Shown: positions 21,227-30,805 of the stretch, piece by piece
Layout of the letters: each line of letters opens with the position of its first letter
Position numbering within the stretch: position 1 is the first letter of the stretch
Assembly (NCBI RefSeq): GCF_031199965.1
Contig: NZ_CP133605.1
Coordinates: 1,396,501-1,460,500 of the forward strand
Source: Paenibacillus sp. D2_2
GTDB taxonomy: Bacteria; Bacillota; Bacilli; Paenibacillales; Paenibacillaceae
Direction of reading: 5' to 3'
Length of the DNA stretch: 64,000 nucleotides
Made by a program: the position numbers and the translations under genes
Notes under the pieces: model-generated
The model's input: the letters and a program-made list of their open reading frames with translations, nothing else
Databases searched by the model: none
What the model was told of the DNA's origin: nothing

Positions 21227-22408
21227 TTATTTTAGATGATCGTATTTGACAACAGGCCATTTCTCTTTGCGAAGAGCGTCCAGCAATTCTGGAGTCGCAT
21301 TCAGATTGGCTTGCACTAGGTCACGCGGCGTAAGGGCCATCCATTGATTCAGTGAGATATCCGCGAAGTGGTCGCTCTTGAACATTTCCAGAAACCAGAG
21401 GGTATCGTCCCCGGTGTTCTGAATGTAGTGTCCGAAGGCGAAAGGAACATAACCGACATCACCTGCCCGGACGTTGAAGGTACGCGCGACTCCATTACTG
21501 CCGAATACGGTCATCCGGCCTTGACCAGTCAGGTAATATTGCCATTCATCATTGTTGGGATGCCAGTGCAATTCGCGCATAGCACCCGGCTTAATCTCGA
21601 CCAGTGCAGCCGCAACTGTCTTGGAGATCGGAAAGTTGGAGGAATCAGCGATGCGGACGCTCCCGCCCGGTGTCTTAAGTGGAGTCTGTGCTAGCAGCTT
21701 ATGCTTGAAGCTAAGGGGAACCGTACCGTAGGGAGACTGAACCTCCTGACTAGCTAGCGATCCTGGGACCTTGTCAGGAAATATATATAGCTGCTTATCG
21801 GGTATTCCATCAAAAGCAGCCTCATCTACTCCGAAGTTGGCGGAGAGGATTTCTTTGGGTGTATGGGCGAACCAGTCTGAAATGGATAGTGTATTCAGAT
21901 CTGAGAAATTGCCGTCATCAAAGACGAGCAAAAATTCACATCCGTTCTCAAGCGCTTGAATAGAGTGGGGGATACCCGCTGGAAAATACCACAGATCTCC
22001 CGCTTCAATATCGGCGATAAAATTCCGTCCATTCTGATCCACCGCGGTAATTCTAGCGCTGCCGAGCAGCATATAGGCCCATTCCGCTTGCTGATGCCAA
22101 TGGAGCTCGCGTACCCCGCCCGGTACCAAACTCATGTTAACGCCTGCCAGGGTCTTGGCGATCGGTAGATCGCGTACGGTAATTTCTCTTGACCATCCGC
22201 CCTCATTAAGCTGCATGTGGGTGTCGGAGAAAGACATAACCAGATTCGGCAGCAGCCCGGCATCGGTAGCCGGGGGCACCAGCATATCAGGGTTCTCTCG
22301 GTCTCTCATCACATCCCGCGGTCCATAATCGGGTCCGCCCGCACCATCGCTACGTATCGGCTGGGGGATGCGGGGAGGTTCACAGTTGCTTTGCTCTGAT
22401 TTCGCCAT
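21227..22408 (-). CDS. Bicupin of the oxalate decarboxylase family with atypical active-site lid
   Basis: A 393-residue bicupin. Each cupin has the manganese ligand set: ELHWH, E in QAEWAYML and H in GIPHSI for the first; ELHWH, E in NDEWQYYL and H in FGHYIQ for the second. Family members split oxalate to formate and CO2. The lid that in B. subtilis OxdC reads S-E-N-S-T, with the catalytic Glu, here reads S-D-L-N-T (in [12 protein letters not shown]), so the proton-donating Glu is replaced by Asp. The activity may be altered (decarboxylase, oxidase or another acid). ATG 22408 follows aaggaggg. Adjacent to an IS element. Confidence 0.85.
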   Translation of the reverse strand: MAKSEQSNCEPPRIPQPIRSDGAGGPDYGPRDVMRDRENPDMLVPPATDAGLLPNLVMSFSDTHMQLNEGGWSREITVRDLPIAKTLAGVNMSLVPGGVRELHWHQQAEWAYMLLGSARITAVDQNGRNFIADIEAGDLWYFPAGIPHSIQALENGCEFLLVFDDGNFSDLNTLSISDWFAHTPKEILSANFGVDEAAFDGIPDKQLYIFPDKVPGSLASQEVQSPYGTVPLSFKHKLLAQTPLKTPGGSVRIADSSNFPISKTVAAALVEIKPGAMRELHWHPNNDEWQYYLTGQGRMTVFGSNGVARTFNVRAGDVGYVPFAFGHYIQNTGDDTLWFLEMFKSDHFADISLNQWMALTPRDLVQANLNATPELLDALRKEKWPVVKYDHLK

Positions 22409-22506
22409 TAAATGATATCCCTCCTTGAATATGGGCATCATTTTCGCCCATTCAGAATATGTCTATGAGTTAGGGCTTGTGTAATATTAGTTCGGAAGAA
22501 CAAAAA

Positions 22507-22519
22507 AGGAGCTGTCCCG
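22507..22519 (-). terminator. Distal arm of the interrupted aldo/keto reductase terminator
   Basis: On the minus strand ggacagctcctttttt; its partner aaggggctgtcc is at 23986-23998 on the other side of the IS. Removing the IS restores one hairpin with a T-tract. Confidence 0.6.
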
Positions 22520-22572
22520 CGTAGTCTTTGACGACTTTGAAGTGACCCCAAAAGTTAGACAGTTTATTTTCA

Positions 22573-23385
22573 TTAAGCAGTTTGTTGGGCATGAGTCCGG
22601 TATTGTACCGGACTCATGCCTTTTAATTTTGATTTAATCCGCTTGTAATTATAGTAGTTAATATACTTGGATAATTCCTCTTTAAAATGTTCAATACTTT
22701 TAAATTCCTTTATATAAAGGAATTCTGATTTGAGAATACCGAAGAAGTTCTCCATCACAGAATTATCATAACAGTTGCCCTTTCGCGACATACTCTGCGT
22801 GATTTGTTTTCTTTGTAATGCCTGACGGTATTGCTTCATCTGATAGTGCCATCCTTGATCTGAATGCATGAGAAGCTTGCCTTCTATCGTTAGCCTTTCA
22901 AAAGCTTGCTCTAGCATATCTGATACAAGAGAGTAGGTAGGTCTAAATCCTATCGTATACGAAATGATTTCACCGTTATATAAATCCAGAACAGGTGACA
23001 GATACAGTTTTTCTCCCAGTAATTTAAATTCTGTAATGTCTGTCACCCATTTCTGATTTGGTCTCTCTGCTTTAAAATTACGGTCTAATAAGTTCGGTGC
23101 AATCTGACCGACCTTACCTTTGTACGAGCGGTACTTTTTCACACGGACTATTGATATTAATCCTAGCTCTTTCATAATACGTTGGACCTTTTTATGGTTC
23201 ACCTGATGCTCACGATTCCTTAATTCATCACGAATACGACGATAACCATAGCGGCCTTCATGCTCGTCATAAATGGATTGAATGAGTACCTTTAGCTCGC
23301 CATCTGGATCGGGACGTCCGAAGCTTTTAATCACGTAATAATAGGTGCTGCGCGGAATACCTGCAAGCTGCAGAAGTGCTATCAC
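22573..23385 (-). CDS. IS3-family transposase OrfB (DDE integrase)
   Basis: 270 residues from the first usable codon, and about 20 more in frame upstream if made as an OrfAB fusion. The catalytic triad is D in WVTDITEF, D in LMHSDQGWHY and E in NSVMENFFGILK. HTH-like IPRSTYYYV is at the N-terminus and YRRIRDEL/VNHKKVQRIMKELGL follow. In this family OrfB is normally produced by -1 frameshifting at an A-run near the orfA end; gaaaaatc at about 23440 is where the frames can join. Confidence 0.9.
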   Translation of the reverse strand: MIALLQLAGIPRSTYYYVIKSFGRPDPDGELKVLIQSIYDEHEGRYGYRRIRDELRNREHQVNHKKVQRIMKELGLISIVRVKKYRSYKGKVGQIAPNLLDRNFKAERPNQKWVTDITEFKLLGEKLYLSPVLDLYNGEIISYTIGFRPTYSLVSDMLEQAFERLTIEGKLLMHSDQGWHYQMKQYRQALQRKQITQSMSRKGNCYDNSVMENFFGILKSEFLYIKEFKSIEHFKEELSKYINYYNYKRIKSKLKGMSPVQYRTHAQQTA

Positions 23386-23411
23386 CGGAAATTCACGCCT
23401 TAATTCATAGA

Positions 23412-23927
23412 CTACTTGCGCTTTGTCTTGTTTGGTGATTTTTCCTTGTTTTGAACTAAGGCATTCAACTTTTTTAAATAGGCATTTTCCATACGTAAAC
23501 GTTCGTTTTCTGCCTGTAGTTTCTCAAGTGACCCTTCATCTTGTTTTGTTGGTTTCTTTGTTTCTTTGTTCATGGATGTACGCCCCTTTTTCTTTGCTTT
23601 GAAGGCGTCAAATCCCTTTCTTTCAAACTCTTTAACCCATCTTTTGATAGGTGAAGGTGAGGGAATACCAAAATGCGCAGCGATATCTACATATGAGGCC
23701 TTCGTTTTTAACCGATATTCAAGTACCTCTAGTTTAAACTCTGGTGAATATGAAGCATAGTCTTTTATTCGAAAACCTTCAATCCCCCACTCGCTGTACA
23801 GCTTTGCCCAAGAGTAAATTTGAGTTTTGGATACACCATATTTTCTTCCAATGGATGGCGCAACTTCGTTACCTTCCAAATATCTTAATACAATTTCGAG
23901 CTTCTCTTTTACAGAAAATTTCCACAT
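23412..23927 (-). CDS. IS3-family transposase OrfA (helix-turn-helix)
   Basis: 171 residues: two helix-turn-helix units (KLEIVLRYLEGNEVAPSIGRK, ASYVDIAAHFGIPSPSPIKRW) and a C-terminal leucine-rich coiled coil (LEKLQAENERLRMENAYLKKL) used for multimer formation with OrfB. The start MWKFSV at 23927 is preceded by ggaggtgcag. Confidence 0.85.
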   Translation of the reverse strand: MWKFSVKEKLEIVLRYLEGNEVAPSIGRKYGVSKTQIYSWAKLYSEWGIEGFRIKDYASYSPEFKLEVLEYRLKTKASYVDIAAHFGIPSPSPIKRWVKEFERKGFDAFKAKKKGRTSMNKETKKPTKQDEGSLEKLQAENERLRMENAYLKKLNALVQNKEKSPNKTKRK

Positions 23928-24006
23928 AAAAAACTGCACCTCCAATTGTTAGTTGTGTCTAACAATTGGGGTGCAGTTCACTTATAGGACAGCCCCTTAG
24001 TTTTGT

Positions 24007-24933
24007 TTACGGTAAGATCTTACCGCCTGCTTTGTAGATGCTGTACCATTCTTCTCTGGTGAGCGGAATGTCCGAGCCTTTGCAGGAATCGATGAGTCTT
24101 TGTTCATTTGTCGTGCCAAGTACGACCTGCATGTTAGCTGGATGGCGTGTAATCCAGGCTACGGCGATGGTTGTATTCGTCACTCCGTATTTCTCGGCAA
24201 GCTCATCAAGAATTTTGTTGAGTTCTGGATAATTCTCTAGGTCGCCAAGGAAAGGACCATTGAAGAAGCCTTTCTGGAATGGAGACCATGCTTGAATCGT
24301 AATATCCTTCAAACGGCAATATTCGAGAACGCCGCTGTCGCGATTCACAGATTGATCGACATCCATATTGAAGGCGAGGGACGAATCGAACATCGGTGTA
24401 TGCGTGATGCTAAGCTGCAGCTGGTTAGCTACGATTTTATGAGACATGTATTTCTGTAACAGTTCCATTTGATTCGGAGTCTGATTGGATACGCCGAAAT
24501 AACGAACTTTACCGCTGCGGTGCAATTGATCAAATGCCTCTGCAACTTCTTCTGGTTCCATTAAAGTATCGGGACGGTGGAGCAGCAGTACATCCAGATA
24601 CTCAGTATTTAGACGCTTCAGGATGCCGTCTGTTGCTTCGATAATGTGTTCTTTGGAGAAATCGAAGTAACCTGGACGAATGCCACATTTACTTTGCAGA
24701 ATCATTTTTTCCCGGATTTCAGGATTCATTTGGATGGCTTCGGCGAAATAGGATTCGCACTCCCCATAGGATGGTCCGTAAATATCTGCGTGGTCGAAGA
24801 AATTGATCTCATTGTCCAGTGCAGTACGAATCAGTTTCTCTGCCTCGGACAAAGAGAGCTGCTTCAGGCGCATATTGCCCATAACTATATTTGACGCTTT
24901 CATATCAGTTCCAGCGATGTTAATGTATTTCAT
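24007..24933 (-). CDS. Aldo/keto reductase
   Basis: A 308-residue TIM-barrel NADPH-dependent oxidoreductase of the YdhF-like branch. The catalytic tetrad is visible: D in FFDHADIYG, Y in the same motif, K in ILQSKCGI and H in VLLLHRPD. Cofactor contacts include GVSNQTP and the C-terminal LGTTNEQRL. The promoter is a MerR-type promoter read from the divergent regulator gene (24969-24999), so it is probably induced by the signal sensed by that regulator. The 3' terminator is interrupted by the IS element. Confidence 0.92.
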   Translation of the reverse strand: MKYINIAGTDMKASNIVMGNMRLKQLSLSEAEKLIRTALDNEINFFDHADIYGPSYGECESYFAEAIQMNPEIREKMILQSKCGIRPGYFDFSKEHIIEATDGILKRLNTEYLDVLLLHRPDTLMEPEEVAEAFDQLHRSGKVRYFGVSNQTPNQMELLQKYMSHKIVANQLQLSITHTPMFDSSLAFNMDVDQSVNRDSGVLEYCRLKDITIQAWSPFQKGFFNGPFLGDLENYPELNKILDELAEKYGVTNTTIAVAWITRHPANMQVVLGTTNEQRLIDSCKGSDIPLTREEWYSIYKAGGKILP

Positions 24934-24968
24934 ACTTTACATTCTCCCTTCATATTCTCTACAATAAT

Positions 24969-24999
24969 AGGATAAGTGCTAGAGTTCACTCTATGTCAA
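24969..24999 (-). promoter_or_regulatory. MerR-type promoter of the aldo/keto reductase
   Basis: On the minus strand ttgaca (24999-24994) and tatcct (24974-24969) are separated by 19 bases, the long spacer on which MerR-family activators work; the spacer starts with the palindrome tagagt-ga-actcta (24980-24993). The divergent gene is a MerR-family regulator. Confidence 0.75.
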
Positions 25000-25094
25000 A
25001 TAAATAAATTGGATCGGTTTTTATCAAATTTAGGATGTACATTGTCATGGCTTTTGATCCAAATATGGAACGCTGTAATGAAGGAGAGACCACT

Positions 25095-25472
25095 TTGACT
25101 TATACGATTTCGCAAGTTGCCGAGAAGACAAACCTATCTGTGTACACGATCAGATATTATGATAAAGAGGGCCTTTTACCATTCGTAGATCGTGAGAACG
25201 GCGTACGCGTATTTCATGATCAAGATATTGAATGGATCGACTTGATTTGCTGCTTGAAGCATACGGGAATGCCCATCAAGGATATTCGTACTTTCATCCA
25301 GTACTGCATGGATAATGATGCTGTCGTGGATAAGGGCCTGGAGATTCTGATTCAGCATAAGCATAATGTGGAGCAACAGATCAGAGATACCCAGCGCAAT
25401 CTGGAGACTATTGAATACAAAATTAACCATTTGCCGCAAATGTACAAAGAGAAGTTCTCAATTCATCATTAA
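25095..25472 (+). CDS. MerR-family transcriptional regulator
   Basis: A 125-residue regulator. The winged helix is YTISQVAEKTNLSVYTIRYYDKEGLLP, then FHDQDIEWIDLICCLKHTGMPIKDIRTFI and a C-terminal coiled coil that forms the dimer. No cysteine pair of a metal sensor is seen, so it resembles the AdhR/YraB group that answers aldehydes and other electrophiles. TTG at 25095 follows aaggagagacc and is preferred over the ATG at 25035, which lies before that site. Divergent from the aldo/keto reductase, its likely target. Confidence 0.88.
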   Translation: MTYTISQVAEKTNLSVYTIRYYDKEGLLPFVDRENGVRVFHDQDIEWIDLICCLKHTGMPIKDIRTFIQYCMDNDAVVDKGLEILIQHKHNVEQQIRDTQRNLETIEYKINHLPQMYKEKFSIHH

Positions 25473-25485
25473 GCCGGCTTATTAA

Positions 25486-25527
25486 AAAATCCCTCACTCT
25501 CTTCATGAAGAGAGTGAGGGATTTTGG
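25486..25527. terminator. Bidirectional terminator between merR-like and FMN reductase genes
   Basis: A perfect 19-bp stem (aaaatccctcactctcttc and its complement) with a 2-base tip. Confidence 0.9.
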
Positions 25528-25548
25528 CTTTGAAGGGAAGACTAAATT

Positions 25549-26088
25549 TTAGCGCAAAGTTTTCAAAGCGCCGCTCCATGCAAGAACTTGGTCAAGCATA
25601 CCGTTAAGGTTAGTCAGGTGAAGATCAGCTGGCTTGAATACTGAGAAGTTCTCGAAATCTGTGAATAGGGACAATGCAGGGTGAATACGAACGTCAGCAA
25701 CGGACAATTCGCCCAAAATCCCACGAAGATGCTCAGCCGCACGAGCGCCGCCAACAGAACCATAGCTCACGATACCAGCAGCTTTGTTGTTCCAAGCTTC
25801 ACGGGCATAATCGAGTGCATTCTTCAGAGCAGCCGAGATACTGTGGTTATATTCTTGAACGATGAAGATAAATCCATCTAGGCTGTCCAGCTTGCTATTC
25901 CAAGCAGTTGCTTGTTCTGTAGCATCAGCTTCACCGAGTAGTGGAAGCTTGAAGTCAGCGATATCAACGATCTCATAGTTTGCGTCTCCGCGCTCGTCAG
26001 CGATTTTCTTCACCCATTCACCGACTTGTGGGCTCAAGCGACCTTCACGTGTGCTACCTAAGATAATACCGATGTTTAATTTAGACAT
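25549..26088 (-). CDS. NAD(P)H-dependent FMN reductase
   Basis: A 179-residue flavodoxin-fold reductase. The FMN phosphate loop is LGSTREGRLS; VQEYNHSISAALKNALDY (P-E-Y-N-H type) and GSVGGARAAEHLR complete the FMN site. Such enzymes supply reduced flavin or reduce quinones, chromate or azo dyes. Ribosome site agaggaggatttctca is strong. A single gene between its terminator and an A+T-rich upstream stretch. Confidence 0.92.
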   Translation of the reverse strand: MSKLNIGIILGSTREGRLSPQVGEWVKKIADERGDANYEIVDIADFKLPLLGEADATEQATAWNSKLDSLDGFIFIVQEYNHSISAALKNALDYAREAWNNKAAGIVSYGSVGGARAAEHLRGILGELSVADVRIHPALSLFTDFENFSVFKPADLHLTNLNGMLDQVLAWSGALKTLR

Positions 26089-26352
26089 TGAGAAATCCTC
26101 CTCTGAAAGTGTAATAATTTAACAAAAACTTGCTTAAGAATTAATAGCGCTCTGTGGATGTCGATCGAACTTTACTTGCATATTGTCCACAAATCAACTG
26201 TTTTAATTCCTAATAATTAATTTAATTTTGAGAATCTTTATATCACGAAATGAATATAACACACCACATTTATTAAATCAAGTACCTTTCGAAAAGTTAG
26301 TAAAAAATTTTAGGAAAATATGAAATTTATCCCTATATAAGCTCCCAATAAA
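26089..26352. other. A+T-rich intergenic region
   Basis: Upstream region of the FMN reductase gene. It is A+T-rich with several ttaatt repeats; I see no gene or clear operator in it. Confidence 0.5.
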
Positions 26353-26394
26353 AATAGCCCAATGAATTCAAATCGATTGAACTCATGGGCTATT
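26353..26394 (-). terminator. Terminator of the uxaB-uxaA-uxaC operon
   Basis: aatagccc / gggctatt stem with extended atga/tcat pairing; the minus strand ends in tattttta. Confidence 0.75.
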
Positions 26395-26451
26395 CGTATA
26401 AGTTGAACGATTTGCTGCCTTGTTAAAAACAGCGGGGAGATGCTTCTTCCG

Positions 26452-27838
26452 CTAGAAGCCGAAATATCCGGCAGCATTATTGTACGAGATATCTTCGACC
26501 ATTTGTCCAAGCAAGACAGGATCATCCGGCGCTTCGCCACGTTCTACCCATTCGCCGATCAGCTCGCATAGGACGCGGCGGAAATACTCATGACGCGTGT
26601 AGGATAGGAAGCTACGAGAGTCAGTGAGCATGCCGACAAAGTTGGCGAGCAAGCTTTGCTCGGCGAATAAGGACAACTGTTGACGCATCCCGCCGCGAGT
26701 GTCATTGAACCACCAACCGGAGCCGAGCTGTATTTTGCCTGGAGTTTCCTGCTGGAAGCAGCCCATCAGCGTTAGTATCACAAGGTAATCCTTCGGATTA
26801 AGAGAATACAGAATCGTCTTTGGTAAGCCTTGATCACTCTCAGCGCGATCGAGCAGCTTCGCTAGCGCTTCAGTGATCGGCTGGTCGTTCAGAGCGTCAA
26901 ATCCCGTATCTGGCCCCAACAATTTCAACTGTGAAGTATTATTGTTACGGTAAGCATGCATATGTAGTTGCATCGTCCAATTCTTTTCACGATAGAAGGC
27001 GATTAACTGGACTAATAGCTCTGTACGGTAAACGGTGATTTCATCCGCTGACAGCTCTTCTTCGGCCAGTCTTTTACGGAATATGTTCTCCAATGTTTCA
27101 GCATTTCCAGCTTTATAGCGAAGTACGTCCAGTGCATGGTCGGACAGCCGGCAGCCGTTGTCATGGAAGAATTCGACCCGATTCTTGAGCGCAGCAACTA
27201 ATTCCTTATAAGATGCAACTTGCAGTCCACTAGCTTTCTCTAGACGATTGAGCCACTCCTTAAAGCCTGGTGCATCGATGTTCAGCGCTTTATCGGGACG
27301 GAAGGTAGGCAGTACCTTGAAGTCCTGCTCTTCTTCAGCCAAGCGTTGGTGATAGCTTAGAATCCACGGGGTCGTCGGTTGTACCTATGATTTTAACATT
27401 GGTATTCTTGATGATATTTCGGCGTTTAAATGGCTCTGTTGCCAACTTACGGTTCACTTCTTCCCAAATACGCGGTGCAGATTCCTCATTCAGGAGCTCG
27501 TCAATGCCGAAGAAGCGACGAAGCTCAAGGTGCGTCCAGCTGTACAACGGATTGCCAATCGTCTTCGGTAGCGTTCTGGACCAAGCCAGGAACTTGTCAT
27601 AATCGGAAGCATTACCTGTAATATGAGATTCAGGTACTCCGTTAGCGCGCATTAATCTCCATTTATAGTGATCTCCAGATAACCAGGCTTCAGTCAGATT
27701 CACAAATGGCTTGTTCTCGTAAATTTCCTGCGGATCGAGATGGCAATGATAATCGATAATCGGCATTTTGCTGGCATGATTATGAAACAATGTCTTGGCC
27801 ATAGGGGTGGTTAACATAAAATCGTCATTTAAGAACAT
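26452..27838 (-). CDS. uxaC: Glucuronate/galacturonate isomerase (frameshifted)
   Basis: About 462 residues after repair. The uronate isomerase fold is plain: [20 protein letters not shown] with the metal-binding H-x-[23 protein letters not shown], then in the other frame [16 protein letters not shown], the [10 protein letters not shown] block and [14 protein letters not shown]. The break is at about 27360; restoring two C bases (minus strand) gives [13 protein letters not shown]. It turns D-galacturonate into D-tagaturonate (or D-glucuronate into D-fructuronate) as the first step. Last gene of the leftward uxaB-uxaA-uxaC operon. Confidence 0.92.
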
Positions 27839-27872
27839 AATGCTGGCTCCTTTAAATTAAGATAAGTTCGGT

Positions 27873-29360
27873 TTACAAAGTTACACCCGTTTTGAATATA
27901 GCCAGTTCTCGCACATCATTTTGTTCATTGCGCGTTTTTTGGCCGCTGGCTACGGCAATAATATATTGAATGAAGTCTTCAAGCACGTCTTCCATTGGTG
28001 TCTCCAACAGCGGACCGGCATTGAAATCCATCCAATGGCCCTTTTTTGCGTACAGTTCATTATTCGTTGCGATCTTTACAGTTGGCACGAAGCTACCGAA
28101 CGGTGTGCCGCGTCCAGTCGTGAACAACACGAGTTGGCAATCTGCAGCAGCGAGGGCAGAGGAAGCGACAAGATCATTGCCAGGCGCTTGCAGCAAGCTT
28201 AGCCCCTTCTTACGAAGCTTCTCTCCATATTGCAGCACGTCGACCACTGGGGAGGTTCCGGCTTTTTGCGTGCAACCTAATGATTTATCTTCCAGTGTAC
28301 TGATGCCTCCGGCCTTATTCCCTGGTGATGGATTCTCATATACCGGCTCACCGTAAGAGAGAAAATATTGCTTGAAATTATTGATGAGCGAGACAATCTG
28401 TTCGAATACCTCGCGGTTCTCTGCACGCGCCATTAACATCTTCTCAGCTCCGAACATTTCGGGTACCTCGGTCAGCACCGAAGTCCCACCTTGAGAGATC
28501 AGGAAGTCGGAGAAGGCGCCGAGCAGAGGATTTGCAGTAATACCTGAGAATCCATCTGATCCGCCACATTTGAGGCCAACATTCAGCTCGCTCATCGGAA
28601 CAGGCTGGCGGTGATCATCCATGGCTGCTTCGTATATTTCTTCAAGCAGGGTGAGCCCTGCGGCAACTTCATCGCCAACCTCCTGGGCGACCAGGAATTT
28701 GACCCGTTCTTCATCATAGTCGCCTAAGAGACTACGGAATTCAGAGACGATATTATTCTCGCAGCCGAGGCCGAAGACGAGTACGCCGCCTGCATTTGGA
28801 TGATTAACGGCATCCATCAGGATCCTGCGCGTCATGCGGTGATCATCTCCTAGTTGCGAGCAGCCGTAAGGATGCTTGAGAATCGTAATGTTGTCGAAGC
28901 TACCTAAGTCCGGATGAAGCTGCTTGAATTCGCTCAGCAATTGCTCGGCAATGCCATTAACACAGCCGACGGTTGGTACAATGTAGAGATCGTTGCGAAT
29001 GCCGACCTTGCCGTTATTGCGGACATAACCATCGAAGGTCATGTTACGCTTTGGATAGGTAACCGGGTGAAGATCGGGTTGATATTCATATTCCTCTTCG
29101 CCAGAGAGGCCGGTTTTAAGGTTATGGGTATGCACCCAATCACCAGTAGATATTGCCTCATTAGCCTGGCCAATAGGGTAGCCGTATTTGGTGATCGTAT
29201 CGCCTTGTTTGAAATTGATAAGCGCCATTTTATGTCCTTGCGGGATAACTTGCTGCACCTTGAATATCTGTCCCTCAAGATTTAATTCCTCTCCAGCTTG
29301 AATCGGTTGCAGAACTACGGCGACTGTATCACGCGGATTCATCTTCATGAGTCGCAGCAC
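27873..29360 (-). CDS. uxaA: Altronate dehydratase
   Basis: A 495-residue fusion-type dehydratase giving 2-keto-3-deoxygluconate from D-altronate. The N-terminal SAF domain holds the GHKMALINFKQGD motif; the large domain has FDGYVRNNGKVGIRNDLYIVPTVGCVN, HPYGCSQLGDD, VFGLGCENN, LKCGGSDGFSG and SCTQ-like LGCTQKAGTSPV, whose cysteines carry the metal. GTG 29360, one base after the uxaB stop and after aggggtg, is the likely start; ATG 29348 is possible. Tight spacing shows one transcript with uxaB. Confidence 0.93.
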   Translation of the reverse strand: MLRLMKMNPRDTVAVVLQPIQAGEELNLEGQIFKVQQVIPQGHKMALINFKQGDTITKYGYPIGQANEAISTGDWVHTHNLKTGLSGEEEYEYQPDLHPVTYPKRNMTFDGYVRNNGKVGIRNDLYIVPTVGCVNGIAEQLLSEFKQLHPDLGSFDNITILKHPYGCSQLGDDHRMTRRILMDAVNHPNAGGVLVFGLGCENNIVSEFRSLLGDYDEERVKFLVAQEVGDEVAAGLTLLEEIYEAAMDDHRQPVPMSELNVGLKCGGSDGFSGITANPLLGAFSDFLISQGGTSVLTEVPEMFGAEKMLMARAENREVFEQIVSLINNFKQYFLSYGEPVYENPSPGNKAGGISTLEDKSLGCTQKAGTSPVVDVLQYGEKLRKKGLSLLQAPGNDLVASSALAAADCQLVLFTTGRGTPFGSFVPTVKIATNNELYAKKGHWMDFNAGPLLETPMEDVLEDFIQYIIAVASGQKTRNEQNDVRELAIFKTGVTL

Positions 29361-29361
29361 A

Positions 29362-30777
29362 TTACTTCACCCCTATCCTATGTTCAAGGACTGCACGGCT
29401 TCCCGCCACTTCGAGCTGACATAAGTTTGCTTCGAGGCTCTCCTTAAGCCCTGGAAGCTGCGTCAGATCCTCGCCCCATAATTTGCTATTACTCAGAATA
29501 GTCGGAACCAAGGTGTCTCGATTACTCCATGCTTCATCAAAAATAGCTAACACCTCGGGGCTGTCCTGACGTTGCAGGCGATCCCCGCGATAACATAGCA
29601 ATAACGCTGCGAAGGAGAGAGTTATAAGTTCTGGTAGTTGTCCCTTTTCCCGTAGGTAACGCTGTATTACCGGTAGCAGACGGGTCTTGAACTTAGAAAT
29701 GCTATTCAGGAAAATAGATGTTAATTCATGATGGATGGACGGATTTCTGAATCTCTCCTGCACGGCGGTGGCATAAGAATGCAGTTCTTCGCTGGGAAGG
29801 TCGAGCATCGGGATCAGTTCGTTCTCAATTAATAAATTCATGAATCTGGAGAAGCTCGGATCGTTCATGACAGCTTCAACCGTCTCAAGTCCCGCTAGTA
29901 AACCAAGCGGAACCATAGCCGTATGAGGGCCATTTAATAGGCGAACCTTGCGTTCACGGTACGGCGTCATGTCTTTGGTTACGACGACATTGAGCCCGGC
30001 TTTGGCAAGTGGGAGCTTCTCCTTGAGCCATTCAGGGCCTTCGATGACCCAGAACATGAACGGTTCAGACATAACCATGAATTTATCCTCATAGCCAAGT
30101 TCTTGTTCAAGCTCGGCAGCCTTGTCGTGTGGGTAGCCGGATACGATCCGGTCTACCAAGCTGCAGCAGAAGGTGTTATCCTCATCCAGCCAATTCATGA
30201 ACGCATCTCCGAGGTTCCATTCCTGGGCGTAACGGCATACGATCTCTTTCAATATCTCGCCATTACGGTCGACTAACTCGCAAGGGATAATGGTGAAGCC
30301 TTTCTTGCCAAGTTCAAAGCGTCTATATAGAAGAGCGGTCAGCTTGCCTGGAAAACTCTTCTGCGGACTATCAAGACAGTCATTTGGATCGTAGGCGATC
30401 CCAGCTTCCGTCGTATTGGAACTGATGAACTCGAGCTCATCATCTTCAGCTAATTTAAGAAAAGTCTCATATTCTCTATAAGGATTGATCAGTCGACTGA
30501 CACTTGTGATGATCTCCCGATCGTTTACCGTTTGCTGCTGACTGATTCCATTTAAGAGTACCGTATAGAGGTAATCCTGCTGATCCAATCTCAAGCCTAT
30601 GCCTGGGTTACGCGGTTGAATCAGTACGGCGCTGCCATTAAATAGCCCTTGCTTATTCATCTGCTGCAATTGCCAGTCGACAAACGCTCGCATGAAGTTC
30701 CCTTCACCAAACTGAATCATCCGCTCCGGATAGGAGGGGAGATCCGGGAAATTTGCTCTTGTCAGTGTTTTTACCAT
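29362..30777 (-). CDS. uxaB: Tagaturonate reductase (altronate oxidoreductase)
   Basis: A 471-residue polyol-dehydrogenase-family enzyme converting D-tagaturonate to D-altronate with NADH. IQFGEGNFMRAFVDWQL is the nucleotide-binding start; the catalytic region is VVVTKDMTPYRERKVRLLNGPHTAMVPLGLL, with the K, N and H of this family. ISSNTTEAGIAYD is another family block. First gene of the operon, with two candidate operators for the adjacent LacI regulator at 30806-30819 and 30944-30957 in its promoter region. Confidence 0.93.
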   Translation of the reverse strand: MVKTLTRANFPDLPSYPERMIQFGEGNFMRAFVDWQLQQMNKQGLFNGSAVLIQPRNPGIGLRLDQQDYLYTVLLNGISQQQTVNDREIITSVSRLINPYREYETFLKLAEDDELEFISSNTTEAGIAYDPNDCLDSPQKSFPGKLTALLYRRFELGKKGFTIIPCELVDRNGEILKEIVCRYAQEWNLGDAFMNWLDEDNTFCCSLVDRIVSGYPHDKAAELEQELGYEDKFMVMSEPFMFWVIEGPEWLKEKLPLAKAGLNVVVTKDMTPYRERKVRLLNGPHTAMVPLGLLAGLETVEAVMNDPSFSRFMNLLIENELIPMLDLPSEELHSYATAVQERFRNPSIHHELTSIFLNSISKFKTRLLPVIQRYLREKGQLPELITLSFAALLLCYRGDRLQRQDSPEVLAIFDEAWSNRDTLVPTILSNSKLWGEDLTQLPGLKESLEANLCQLEVAGSRAVLEHRIGVK

Positions 30778-30805
30778 CAGACTTCAATCTCCTTTTACTT
30801 ACAAA

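Larger units (their letters stand above)
22538..23980 (-). mobile_element. IS3-family (IS150-like) insertion sequence, complete, with 3-bp target duplication
   Basis: 1443 bases carrying orfA and orfB. The ends are imperfect 25-base inverted repeats: tgaagtgaccccaaaagtta at the left and, on the other strand, tgaactgcaccccaattgtt at the right, both continuing into gaca. The trinucleotide ctt flanks both ends (22535-22537 and 23981-23983), the expected target duplication. The element lies inside the loop of a terminator hairpin whose arms are at 22507-22519 and 23986-23998. Confidence 0.85.
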
